NCBI RefSeq assembly: GCF_003611635.1
Contig: NZ_RAVZ01000003.1
Span: 1 to 64,000 of the forward strand
Source: Corallococcus terminator
GTDB lineage: Bacteria > Myxococcota > Myxococcia > Myxococcales > Myxococcaceae
DNA length: 64,000 bases
Direction: 5' to 3'
In this document: positions 1 through 7,052 of the stretch, in pieces
How positions within the stretch are numbered: the stretch's first letter is position 1
Layout of the letters: every line of letters starts with the position of its first letter
Notes under the pieces: model-generated
Told to the model about the DNA's origin: nothing
Database searches by the model: none
Seen by the model: only the letters and a program-made list of their open reading frames with translations
Position numbers and translations under genes: made by a program

Positions 1-201
1 CCCGTGCACAGCCTCCACCACACCCGCGATACCGCCACCGGCAAGGGGCCCCCCCGGTCCCCCTGCCTCGAACACATCCGACGCGCGCCCGATGGCGGGC
101 TGCTGCGCCGGACGGTTCGCGGGTCCCTGCGTCGGCGGCTCGGGCGGCCGACGCGGAGCGACCGGAACAATCGAGGGCTGCATGCGCGAGAGGAAGGTCA
201 T
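1..201 (-). CDS. N-terminal part of an unidentified protein (cut by window edge)
   Basis: The reading frame stays open from an ATG at 201 to the window edge and gives 67 residues, beginning MTFLSRMQPSIVP. The segment is rich in Pro, Ala and Gly and contains SDVFEAGG, a motif I associate only loosely with myxobacterial secreted proteins. A good ribosome binding site (CAGGAG, about 7 bases before the ATG) supports the start over the in-frame ATG at 183. No domain can be recognised in what is visible, so no function is proposed. The rest of the gene lies to the left of the window. Confidence 0.5.
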   Translation of the reverse strand, partial: MTFLSRMQPSIVPVAPRRPPEPPTQGPANRPAQQPAIGRASDVFEAGGPGGPLAGGGIAGVVEAVHG

Positions 202-324
202 GGCCAGGCTCCTGGGCAGGGTGGAAGCTGCCTCACCCTTCCAGGACATCCGGGCCGGAATTCTTTTGCATTCCTGGCCGCATCTTCCGAAGCCCCGGGA
301 CGTTTCCGGCCCGGGGCCCGGGTG

Positions 325-831
325 CTACTTGCCCAGGAGTCCGCCGAGCATTCCGCCCAGCCCGCCGCCGCCTTGGGAGCCGCCACCGCCCGCGAGCATG
401 GGGGCCACGGCGAGGATCTTCCCCACGAGGCCCGGGTCCAGCCGGGACTTGAGGAAGTCGAGGAGGAGCGGGGCGACGAGGGTGGCCTTGCCCGCGTCCA
501 GGTTGAAGCGCTGGAGGATGGCGACCACACCGGCCACTTCGCCCGCGTGGGCCGCCGCGCCGCCCAGGGCGCCCATCAGGCCGCCGCCTCCGCCACCACC
601 CATGAGGCCGCCCAGGGCGCCCATCAGGCCACCGCCGTCGGCCGCGGGGGCTTCCGCCTTCTGCTGCCAGCCCTGCATCTCCGGGATGGCCTGGTCCATC
701 TGCTTCGCCGCGTCCGGGCCGACCTTCTCCTGCACCGTGCCCTGCACCATCTTCAGGAGGGAGCCCGCGAGCCCCTGTGCCTGCGTGCCATCCACTCCAA
801 GCTGCTGTGAGAGCTGTCCGATGAGGTCCAT
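325..831 (-). CDS. DUF2780-family (VcgC/VcgE-like) protein
   Basis: A 168-residue protein. The N-terminal helix (DLIGQLSQQLGVD) and the C-terminal stretch ending in repeated GLGGMLGGLLGK match the DUF2780 family, small bacterial proteins of unknown role. Residues about 70-95 are a Gly-rich linker with repeated GLMGALGG units. These may have arisen by short tandem duplication, because the DNA repeats too (590-635). There is no signal peptide or transmembrane span. AAGGAG lies 7 bases upstream of the ATG. It stands alone between the truncated gene at the window edge and the Nudix gene. Confidence 0.8.
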   Translation of the reverse strand: MDLIGQLSQQLGVDGTQAQGLAGSLLKMVQGTVQEKVGPDAAKQMDQAIPEMQGWQQKAEAPAADGGGLMGALGGLMGGGGGGGLMGALGGAAAHAGEVAGVVAILQRFNLDAGKATLVAPLLLDFLKSRLDPGLVGKILAVAPMLAGGGGSQGGGGLGGMLGGLLGK

Positions 832-963
832 GCCGCGCTCCTTCGTGTCCGCGTGAGAGGCGGACGTTGTAGCGGGCCGGAAGGCAAAGCTCGCGGGAAT
901 CCGTGGGGGGCGGCCGCGCGAGCGTTGGTCCGCGGACGGGCCCCGGGCCCTGCGTCCGGACCG

Positions 964-1452
964 CTACAGTCGGGTGAAGGACCAGCTCACCGCGTGGCCG
1001 TTGGCGTAGGGCATGACGCCATGGAAGGGGCGGGGGTCCGCGTCGAACACGAGCGGCAGGAAGTGCCGGTCCCCGTCCCACAGCGACAGGGACAGGATGG
1101 ACGACACCGGGACCCAGGACAGGGAGCCCTCGGGGTTCTTCTCCAGGGGCGTGCCCTCGAAGGCGTCGATGCGGAAGATGAAGCCCAGCCAGTCCTCGCC
1201 GTGCTTGCCGAAGCCGGGCCAGGACAGGGTGCCCCGGAGCACCATGCGCGTGCACTCGATGCCGGCCTCCTCACGGATCTCCCGGCGCATGCACGCGGCC
1301 ACGTCCTCGTCCCGGTCCAGCTTGCCGCCCAGCCCGTTGTACTTGCCGTAGTGGGCGTCCTCCGGCCGTGCGTTCCGGTGGATGAGCAGGACCTGCTGCC
1401 CGTCCGGCGACAGCACGTAGCCCAGCGTGGCGACGATGGGGGTGTAGGGCAT
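964..1452 (-). CDS. Nudix hydrolase (MutT-like, probable 8-oxo-dGTP diphosphatase)
   Basis: A 162-residue Nudix protein. A complete Nudix box is visible at about residues 37-59: G-x5-E-x7-R-E-I-R-E-E-A-G-I. It holds the Glu residues that bind Mg2+ and hydrolyse nucleoside-diphosphate-linked substrates. The overall layout, with a short N-terminal strand and a WVP segment after the box, resembles MTH1/MutT-type pyrophosphatases that clean oxidised nucleotides; exact substrate is inferred. I chose the ATG at 1452 because AGGAG lies 9 bases upstream and the product then starts at the domain boundary. An open frame continues 50 codons further upstream but shows no family similarity. Confidence 0.85.
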   Translation of the reverse strand: MPYTPIVATLGYVLSPDGQQVLLIHRNARPEDAHYGKYNGLGGKLDRDEDVAACMRREIREEAGIECTRMVLRGTLSWPGFGKHGEDWLGFIFRIDAFEGTPLEKNPEGSLSWVPVSSILSLSLWDGDRHFLPLVFDADPRPFHGVMPYANGHAVSWSFTRL

Positions 1453-1768
1453 GCGCGCGTTCTCCTGAAGGAGGGGAAGGGACGCGCGGACATACCGCGA
1501 CCGTGCCTGCCCGCAAGGTGGGAAAGCGGTCGTACGCACCGTCGGAGTGGGAAACACAATCGGTAACGCGAGGGACATTTTCGCGGCACATGGGGGGCGC
1601 ACCTTCTCGTCCTGTCAGCCCGGAAGCCCCGGGCCTCGGCGACACGGGCCTTCGTGGGGGGCAAACCCCTCCCAGTCGGTCCCCCACGGTGTCCACGTGT
1701 CGCCAGGCCCCGGCTTCCGGGTGCGGTCATTCCGCGCACCCCGCGCGAAACCCTGGAGGAGCGTCACC
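1453..1768. other. Divergent intergenic region, no gene seen
   Basis: This 316-base gap separates the Nudix gene (minus) from the LTXXQ gene (plus). Open frames exist on both strands, but none has a plausible start site or family signature. It should hold the promoters of both neighbours; I do not see convincing -35/-10 pairs. Confidence 0.5.
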
Positions 1769-2275
1769 ATGAAGCCCCACCTGTTCATGTTGGGCCTGCT
1801 GCTGTCCGTTCCCGCCTTCGCCGAAGCCACCAGCTCCACCACGCAGGCCGCGCCCCGGCCGCCCCACGAGCGCAAGTCCCAGGTCCAGATGCTGCTCGAG
1901 CACCGTCAGGACCTGGCCCTCACCGACACCCAGGCCGCGAGCCTGGAGCGGATCCAGGCGGCACTGGACACGAAGAACGCGCCCCTGAAGCAGTCCCTCG
2001 AAGCCCTGAGGCCGCCCCGGCCGCCGGGTGACGGAACGCGCCCCCAGGGCCCGCCGCCGGGCAGCGGCACGGACGACGCCACGCGCCGTACGAACCGGGA
2101 GCAGGCCCAGGGCCTCTTCGGCCAACTGCGCACGAACGACACCCAGGCCTACCAGGAGGCCGAACAGCTCCTGAGTGACGCCCAGAAGACCCAGGCCCGG
2201 ACGCTCATCCAGGCGGAGATGGCGGCCCACCGGCCAGGGCATGGAGGCCGGGGCGGTCCTCCCCCTGGGGAGTAG
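1769..2275 (+). CDS. Periplasmic LTXXQ-motif protein (Spy/CpxP-like)
   Basis: A 168-residue exported protein. The first ~20 residues form a signal peptide (MKPHLFMLGLLLSVPAFA). The mature part contains LTDTQAASLERIQ, the LTXXQ signature of the Spy/CpxP family, helical periplasmic chaperones or metal/stress sensors. A Pro/Gly-rich stretch lies in the middle, and the tail is HRPGHGGRGGPPPGE. The ATG at 1769 has GGAGGA 8 bases upstream. The frame is open far upstream, but only this start gives a signal peptide. No CpxRA-type partner is seen nearby, so the stress signal is unknown. Confidence 0.7.
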   Translation: MKPHLFMLGLLLSVPAFAEATSSTTQAAPRPPHERKSQVQMLLEHRQDLALTDTQAASLERIQAALDTKNAPLKQSLEALRPPRPPGDGTRPQGPPPGSGTDDATRRTNREQAQGLFGQLRTNDTQAYQEAEQLLSDAQKTQARTLIQAEMAAHRPGHGGRGGPPPGE

Positions 2276-2404
2276 CCCTGGAAGCGCGGGGCCCGGCCCT
2301 CCGTCCGCCCGGGGGGCCGGAAACCCGCCGGTTGGAATGTCGTTTCCTGAAAGTCACGAACTCCCCGTCAGGATGTCGGAGGGTCCCCGTATGTTTCCGG
2401 GAAC

Positions 2405-2524
2405 ATGGGGGCGCAGATGCAGGCGATGTTGGTGTTCGTACCGGTGGTCCTGTTGGTGGGGGCCGTGTTGATGATTCCCCGCTCCCGTCGTCGCGTGCGG
2501 CGGTGGAAGGTGCGGGCCGGGTAG
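2405..2524 (+). CDS. Possible 39-residue single-pass membrane microprotein
   Basis: An ATG at 2405 opens a 39-codon frame. A hydrophobic span (MLVFVPVVLLVGAVLMI) is followed by a strongly basic tail (RSRRRVRRWKVRAG), the arrangement of a small inner-membrane protein with a cytoplasmic positive tail. No convincing ribosome binding site precedes it, and I know no family. It lies between the LTXXQ gene and the tRNA promoter. The hydrophobic-then-basic pattern could be chance in GC-rich DNA. Confidence 0.3.
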   Translation: MGAQMQAMLVFVPVVLLVGAVLMIPRSRRRVRRWKVRAG

Positions 2525-2598
2525 GGCGGATCCGGGGTCCGGATCCGACCCCCGAAAAGGGGGCGGAACGGAATGATCAGGGGGCCGAAAACGTATGC

Positions 2599-2627
2599 TT
2601 GACTGAGGCGTGCGGGCTCGGTACAAG
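2599..2627 (+). promoter_or_regulatory. Sigma70-type promoter for the tRNA pair
   Basis: TTGACT at 2599-2604, a 17-base spacer and TACAAG at 2622-2627 form a near-consensus promoter. It ends 31 bases before tRNA-Val and is the clearest vegetative promoter in the window. Confidence 0.65.
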
Positions 2628-2658
2628 CGGCCTCACTGAAGCAACGGCGGGCCGCCAA

Positions 2659-2730
2659 GGGCGGATAGCTCAGCGGTAGAGCGGCGCCCTTACAAGGCGA
2701 TGGTCACAGGTTCAATCCCTGTTCCGCCCA
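2659..2730 (+). tRNA. tRNA-Val (anticodon TAC)
   Basis: A cloverleaf can be drawn by eye. The acceptor arm is GGGCGGA/TCCGCCC with discriminator A. The D arm is GCTC-AGCGGTA-GAGC. The anticodon loop CTTACAA gives TAC. The T arm is ACAGG-TTCAATC-CCTGT. The outermost anticodon-stem pair looks mismatched. CCA is not encoded. It is transcribed with tRNA-Asp 11 bases downstream. Confidence 0.9.
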
Positions 2731-2741
2731 AGAGATTTTGT

Positions 2742-2796
<55 letters not shown>

Positions 2797-2818
<22 letters not shown>

Positions 2819-3196
2819 CTGAAGGGCCCGGAACCGAAAGGTTCCGGGCCTTTCGTTTTTTCGCGCCCAGGCTCCTCCTCCGGCGCGTTGCCCGTCTCCA
2901 GCATGTCTCCAGAAGTTCGGGGGACCGCCGCATCCAGCAGGCCGATGGCGGCGCCCTTGGCCGCTGGAGACAAGTGCATGTGCCGCTGAGTGGTGGAGAG
3001 GTTTTCGTGCCCGGCCAGTTCCTGGATGGCCTTGGCGGGAGCCCCTCACATCGCCGGCCGCGAGCAGAGCGTGTGCCGGAGGACGTGGAACGCTCGTGTC
3101 ACCGGCAGTCCGGCGCGCTGCTGCGCCTTCTCCATCCAGCGGTAGACCGCCACCCGGGTTGCGGTTGGCCGTCGTCCCGGTAGAGCACGCGCGGCC
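2797..3196 (-). pseudogene. Decayed C-terminal half of a tyrosine-recombinase integrase
   Basis: Read on the minus strand in three successive frames, this stretch gives the C-terminal catalytic part of a phage-type integrase. First comes RVAVYRWMEKAQQRAGL, then FHVLRHTLCS (the HxLRHT box with catalytic His and Arg), then after a frameshift and stop near 3046 APAKAIQELAGHENLSTTQR, and finally HMHLSPAAKGAAI. In the last piece the tyrosine position of the usual RYMHLSP motif reads His. At least two frameshifts, the lost Tyr and the missing N-terminal domain make it inactive. It lies directly against tRNA-Asp, the usual position of an island integrase. Confidence 0.75.
2821..2862 (+). terminator. 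Strong intrinsic terminator of the tRNA operon
   Basis: A 15-bp stem (arms 2821-2835 and 2840-2854, one G-T pair) closed by a GAAA tetraloop is followed by a run of T at 2856-2861. Confidence 0.92.
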
Positions 3197-3364
3197 CCTT
3201 CAGATCCTTGGCCACCTGCGCCCGGGACTTGCCCTCCTCCAGCACTTGCTTCACCGCCCGGGCTTTGAACTCCGGCGTGTACTTCCTTCGTTCTCGTCTC
3301 GGCATCGTCGGGGACATCCTTCGGTCACCTCATCTCAGGTCTCCACAAAACCCGGGAAGGCTCA
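3197..3364 (-). mobile_element. 5' end of an IS3-family element (truncated orfA plus terminal sequence)
   Basis: The minus strand from 3305 encodes MPRRERRKYTPEFKARAV and about 18 more residues, the start of an IS3-family OrfA with its HTH_Tnp_1 domain. It then runs without a break into the integrase remnant at about 3197. Upstream, 3333-3364 reads (minus) TGAGCCTTCCCGGGTTTTG followed by TGGAGACC, which resembles IS3-family terminal repeats. Everything after the first ~36 codons is gone, including orfB with the DDE domain. The join marks either an insertion followed by deletion or an IS end captured during rearrangement. Confidence 0.65.
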
Positions 3365-3468
3365 GTCCCGCTTGGCGGCTGGGGATGGAGCACTGCTGGG
3401 TTTGACGCTACACTCCCAGTGCGACCGTGAGCACCCGCGGTCTTTCTCGCGGAGGAACGCGCGCAATC

Positions 3469-4572
3469 ATGGTTCCCTGGATTCAGGCGCTTGGGATGTC
3501 GAGCCCGCTCGGCACGCTGGTTCAAGGTTGCGCCGCGATTCGCGCGGGCCTTTCAAGCGCACGCCCCTCTCCCTACCTGTCACATGTGGGGGAAGGGGAG
3601 AGCCTCGCCCAGCCTGTCATGACCAGCGAGGCGTCCCTGGTCACCCTGGGCTTCTCGAACGTGGGCCGACTGGTGGCCCTGCTCGTGGAGGCCCTGGAGG
3701 ATTTATCCAGACGCGTGAGCCTCTCCACGATGCCCGCCGATACCCTCCTCTTCGTGGCGATGCCAGACCCGGTGGAGCGTGGCATCCCCCTCTCGCCCGA
3801 GCTCGAAGCGGACCCGTTTCGGAGATGTGAGGCCCTCGGCCGCCGGGTGATGGAACGCGCATTGGACGGAGTGGGTGTGACGTGGCGGGGAGGCGCCTGG
3901 CACTTCTTCAGCGCGGGACATGCGGGCTTTGCCCAGGCCTTGAAAGCCGCCACGAACGCACTGGCCGAGCGGCGCTGCGGCAACTGCCTCGTCGTCGCGG
4001 TCGACAGTCTCTGTGGCCCCGACGTGCTGCCTGAATTCAGCGTGCAGCGCCGGCTCAAGACGTCGGACACTCCGACGGGCTTCATCCCTGGGGAGGGTGG
4101 GGTCGCGCTCTGGCTGACCGGGCGGAGCGCCTCGGTATCTCCATCCGGGCCGGAGCCTCGCATCACGCTTCGCGCGGTGATGCTGGGAGAGGATGACGCC
4201 CGGTTCCGGGGCGCGACGCTCCCGCCGGACGGACGCACCCTGGCGGCCTGCGTGACGTCCGCGCTCCGCATGGCCGGCGGTGATGGCAGTCGCCTCGTGC
4301 TGGTCGGAGACCACAATGGTGAGGAGTACCGTGCCCGCGAGTGGGGAATGATGCTGATGCATCTGCACTCCGAGCGCCTGGGCCAGGAGACGCAAGTCTC
4401 CTGGTTTCCGGCGGAGGGCTTCGGGGACACCGGGGCCGCTTCCGGAGCGCTCGGGCTCTGTGTGGCGGTGCGGAGCCTGCAACGCCGTTACAGCCCGTCA
4501 CCGATGCCCGTCGTCCTCTCCATTTCTGACGAGGGTCCGCGCGCCGCCATGGTCGTCTCGGTGGCCACCTGA
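3469..4572 (+). CDS. Ketosynthase-like (thiolase-fold) protein lacking the catalytic Cys, toxin-operon first gene
   Basis: A 367-residue protein with the layout of a beta-ketoacyl synthase. An N-terminal MSSPLG segment is followed by a central ALAERRCGNCLVVAVDSL, and then GFIPGEGGVALWLTG, which matches the second half-motif of the KS fold. Where a true KS has TACSSS, this protein has FFSAGHAGFAQAL, so the nucleophilic Cys is absent; the later GTGT-type His motif is also missing. It is probably not an enzyme. It precedes the AHH nuclease gene by 18 bases, so an adaptor, chaperone or delivery role is my inference. The ATG at 3469 (GGAGGA 12 bases upstream) is preferred to a GTG at 3427 without a binding site. 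Confidence 0.65.
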   Translation: MVPWIQALGMSSPLGTLVQGCAAIRAGLSSARPSPYLSHVGEGESLAQPVMTSEASLVTLGFSNVGRLVALLVEALEDLSRRVSLSTMPADTLLFVAMPDPVERGIPLSPELEADPFRRCEALGRRVMERALDGVGVTWRGGAWHFFSAGHAGFAQALKAATNALAERRCGNCLVVAVDSLCGPDVLPEFSVQRRLKTSDTPTGFIPGEGGVALWLTGRSASVSPSGPEPRITLRAVMLGEDDARFRGATLPPDGRTLAACVTSALRMAGGDGSRLVLVGDHNGEEYRAREWGMMLMHLHSERLGQETQVSWFPAEGFGDTGAASGALGLCVAVRSLQRRYSPSPMPVVLSISDEGPRAAMVVSVAT

Positions 4573-4590
4573 ACCACCTGGAGGTTTCAC

Positions 4591-5547
4591 ATGGCGATCA
4601 GTGGCAAGAGCGCGAAAAAGCTGGAGCGGAAGTCCAAGGTCCGCAGTGCCTCTCCGCCCGATGACAGCAAGTTCCCTGAGCTGAAGGCAGGCTATCCCGA
4701 CTCGTACATTCAGGAGAAGGCTGCCTCCAACTCCTTCCACATGGACGAGGGCCAGCCAGAGACCTCGATACTCACGAGCGGCAACTACTACGCGTATCGC
4801 GGCCCCAGGTTCATCTTCCAGGATGCGCCGCGGAAGAAGATCTACAACGACTTCAATCGCTCCATCTTCAGCAAGACGAGCGTCCTCTACTACTTCGGGG
4901 GACGCGTTCGCAAAGGTGGGGAGCCACCGCTCTACGTCACGGCCAGCCGGGAGAAGTGGTCGCAGGTGGCCATGTTCCCCGAGGCAGGAGGCAAGTTCCC
5001 GGGGGAGCTGGGCAATTTCTACTACCTGTCTCCCCAGGGACAGCGCCTTCCCTATCCATGGCAGGCGCACCATCTGCTGCCGCAGTCCGTGTTCTTCGAC
5101 AAGAACACCCCGTTCAACTACGAGCAGATGATGGTGCTGAGGCGCTCGTTCTACGACATCAACAACGGGCACAACATCGTCATGCTGCCCGCGGACGCGA
5201 AGTACAGCCCCGTCCACACGCTCGTGGTCCACTTCTCGGACCACCCCGCCTATACGAGCCACGTCCAGACGCGCATGGACGAAGTCTCTGCGGAGCTCGA
5301 CAAGGTCTTCAAGAAGGCGAAGAAGGAGAAGGAGCACCTTGCTCCCTTCGAGGCCATCCTGAAGGCGCTCCATGTCCTCGAGGATGAGTTCTGGTCGCTC
5401 ATCATCATCATGAGCAACGCCGCCGCCGCCGCCGCCTTCAACGACATGGAAGAGGAGGCGACGCAGGCCTATGGCGATATGCTCAAGTTCTGGACCACCA
5501 ACAAGCAGGGCGAACGGATCCGCCACCTCTTCGGTATCCTCAAGTGA
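4591..5547 (+). CDS. AHH-type nuclease toxin (polymorphic toxin, kin-discrimination type)
   Basis: A 318-residue protein. The C-terminal half contains QAHHLLPQ (about residues 157-164), followed by NNGHNIVMLP and HFSDHPAYTSHV. Together these are the Ala-His-His signature and the conserved Asn/His elements of AHH nucleases (HNH/EndoVII fold), which cut nucleic acid in competitors. The N-terminal half (YYAYRGPRFIFQD and so on) has no motif I recognise and no signal peptide, which suits delivery by a contractile system or another cytoplasmic route. GGAGG lies 7 bases before the ATG. The next two genes look like immunity proteins, and the arrangement resembles the nuclease/Imm11 pair MXAN_0050/MXAN_0049 of Myxococcus xanthus (remembered, not searched). 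Confidence 0.8.
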   Translation: MAISGKSAKKLERKSKVRSASPPDDSKFPELKAGYPDSYIQEKAASNSFHMDEGQPETSILTSGNYYAYRGPRFIFQDAPRKKIYNDFNRSIFSKTSVLYYFGGRVRKGGEPPLYVTASREKWSQVAMFPEAGGKFPGELGNFYYLSPQGQRLPYPWQAHHLLPQSVFFDKNTPFNYEQMMVLRRSFYDINNGHNIVMLPADAKYSPVHTLVVHFSDHPAYTSHVQTRMDEVSAELDKVFKKAKKEKEHLAPFEAILKALHVLEDEFWSLIIIMSNAAAAAAFNDMEEEATQAYGDMLKFWTTNKQGERIRHLFGILK

Positions 5548-6146
5548 AAGACGTCATCATGAGCTATTGGGTCATGACTCCCTCCGGAGTGAACGGAGGG
5601 GCGGTGCTCGAGAAGCTGCCGGCAGGCAGCCCTGGCAAGTCCGACTTCTTCGAAGCCGTTCCCCTGGGTGAGAGCTTCCCCCGGGGCGGCACCATGAGCT
5701 TTTCGAATAACTACCCCGACTTCATCCAGGTCTTCGACGTCGTCGCCAACACGCTGGGGCTGCCCATCGTCTCGAACCGGGTGTTGGACGTGCTCATCCG
5801 GCTGGGAGCGAAGCGGTTCGAGTCGCTGCCCGTCGTGCTCCAGGACCACAAGGGCCGGGTTGCATCCAAGGACCACTGCATCGTCAACATCCTGGACGTC
5901 CAGGACATCATCGACATGGAGCGCTCCGAGTACGACCTCAGCCCGTTCGACTCGAGCCAGATATTCCGTATCAAGCAACTGGCGGTGAAGCCGGACGGCG
6001 TGGCGCCGGAGGCGTTGCTGTTTCGCGCCCGGACCCGCATGCGGGAGGTGTTCCTCCACGCGTCGCTCCATGAGGCCCTGCTCCAGGCGGGAGTCACCGG
6101 GCTCAAGGCCTTTCCCGCCGAGGGCTGGAATGGCTTCGCGCTATGA
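5544..6146 (+). CDS. Imm11-family immunity protein (DUF1629-like)
   Basis: A 200-residue cytoplasmic protein. The opening SYWVMTPSGVNGGAVLEKLP and the later SNRVLDVLIRLG and DMERSEYDLSP match the myxobacterial Imm11 family, whose members neutralise neighbouring nuclease toxins. The GTG at 5544 overlaps the toxin's stop codon by four bases, which suits coupled production of toxin and antidote. The ATG at 5559 is an equally possible start, and the family signature begins there. It overlaps the next gene in an ATGA arrangement. Confidence 0.75.
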   Translation: MKDVIMSYWVMTPSGVNGGAVLEKLPAGSPGKSDFFEAVPLGESFPRGGTMSFSNNYPDFIQVFDVVANTLGLPIVSNRVLDVLIRLGAKRFESLPVVLQDHKGRVASKDHCIVNILDVQDIIDMERSEYDLSPFDSSQIFRIKQLAVKPDGVAPEALLFRARTRMREVFLHASLHEALLQAGVTGLKAFPAEGWNGFAL

Positions 6147-6898
6147 TGCGCATCGACTTGGTCTCGCTGGGGCAGCGCGCGGCGGAGACCGTTCCCTCGC
6201 TGCTCCGCCGCATCGACCTGAAGGGGGACCGCGAGCCGGAGCTGCGGAAGTTCGAGGAGCTGTGCCTGGGCCTGCACACCCTGGCCGCCGCGTCCCTCCT
6301 GGTCGAGGGTGAGCCACGGGCCTTCAGTGAAGAGCTCCACAACGCCGCCAGTCAGTGGCTGAGATTCCTCCAGCACCAACGTGCCCGGCAGTGGGCGCCA
6401 CCGCCCGCGAGCCGGAACACGCCTTTCCTGGGTGCTGTCCTCGCCAATCACTGGGAACTGGCGCGGTGGCTCGCCGAGCTCTCGACGGACTGCTGGCGGC
6501 AAGGCGAGGAGTACGAGGACGATGCCTGCTGGGCCATCATCCTCCAGGAACTCGTGCTCACCGACGGGCGCGGCAACCCTAAAATCGAGACGTTGCTCGC
6601 GAGGCTGGAGGAACTGGAGGGGGAGTTGAACGGGCACCGCGTGGCCTGGACCCGTGCGTTGCTCGCGGCGGAGGTCGGCGCGCTCTCAGACGCCTTCTCC
6701 GCGTTGCTGCACCTTCACCAGGAGGACATTGAGGCGCGGGTCCTGGCCGTGACGGCCTCGGAGGTGAAGCTGGCGCCGTACCGATTCCTCTGGTTCGAGG
6801 GACTCGCCCTGCTCCGCTTGGCAGCGAGCGCGGGCGTCGCCCTGCCCGACGGGTACTACCCCTACTGCCCTCCCATGGCCCGGCTTCCGCGCCCATGA
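6143..6898 (+). CDS. Imm49-like immunity protein
   Basis: A 251-residue, mainly helical, soluble protein. The pattern of ANHWELARWLAELS, an acidic EEYEDDACWAIILQEL segment and a repeated LxxLEExEGEL helix resembles the Imm49 family of immunity proteins, often found in the second or third position of toxin operons. Assignment is by overall look, not a strict motif. ATGA overlap with the Imm11 gene shows co-translation. A second immunity protein behind one nuclease suggests either a two-component antidote or an orphan antidote to a toxin this strain lacks. Confidence 0.55.
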   Translation: MMRIDLVSLGQRAAETVPSLLRRIDLKGDREPELRKFEELCLGLHTLAAASLLVEGEPRAFSEELHNAASQWLRFLQHQRARQWAPPPASRNTPFLGAVLANHWELARWLAELSTDCWRQGEEYEDDACWAIILQELVLTDGRGNPKIETLLARLEELEGELNGHRVAWTRALLAAEVGALSDAFSALLHLHQEDIEARVLAVTASEVKLAPYRFLWFEGLALLRLAASAGVALPDGYYPYCPPMARLPRP

Positions 6899-6967
6899 GG
6901 AACCAGGGTCCCCGAGACTCCGGGCCGGCCGGCAGGCACTGACGGCGGGCCGTGTTACGGAAAGCAC

Positions 6968-7046
6968 GTGCAGAAGGTTGGCTACCTGATTTCCGAGTTC
7001 CCGGGCAGACACACCTTTTCTTCTGGCGCGAGCTGCAGGCCGACAG
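6968..7046 (+). pseudogene. 5' scrap of a glycosyltransferase gene with frameshift
   Basis: GTG at 6968 begins VQKVGYLISEFPGRHTF. After a shift of frame the DNA continues FFWRELQADRRAQ. Together this is the N-terminus of a GT4-type exopolysaccharide glycosyltransferase (family opening: KVGYLISEFPGQTH-FFWREL). The fragment is about 26 codons long and runs into the end of the response-regulator gene on the other strand. It probably marks the right edge of the toxin island or an old deletion. Confidence 0.55.
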
Positions 7047-7052
7047 GCGGGC

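Noticed and set aside
590-635. Short repeated GGCGCCCATCAGGCC units, considered as a CRISPR-like or regulatory repeat
   Set aside because: They code for the repeated GLMGALGG linker inside the DUF2780 gene, and spacing and length do not fit CRISPR. No CRISPR array is seen anywhere in the window.
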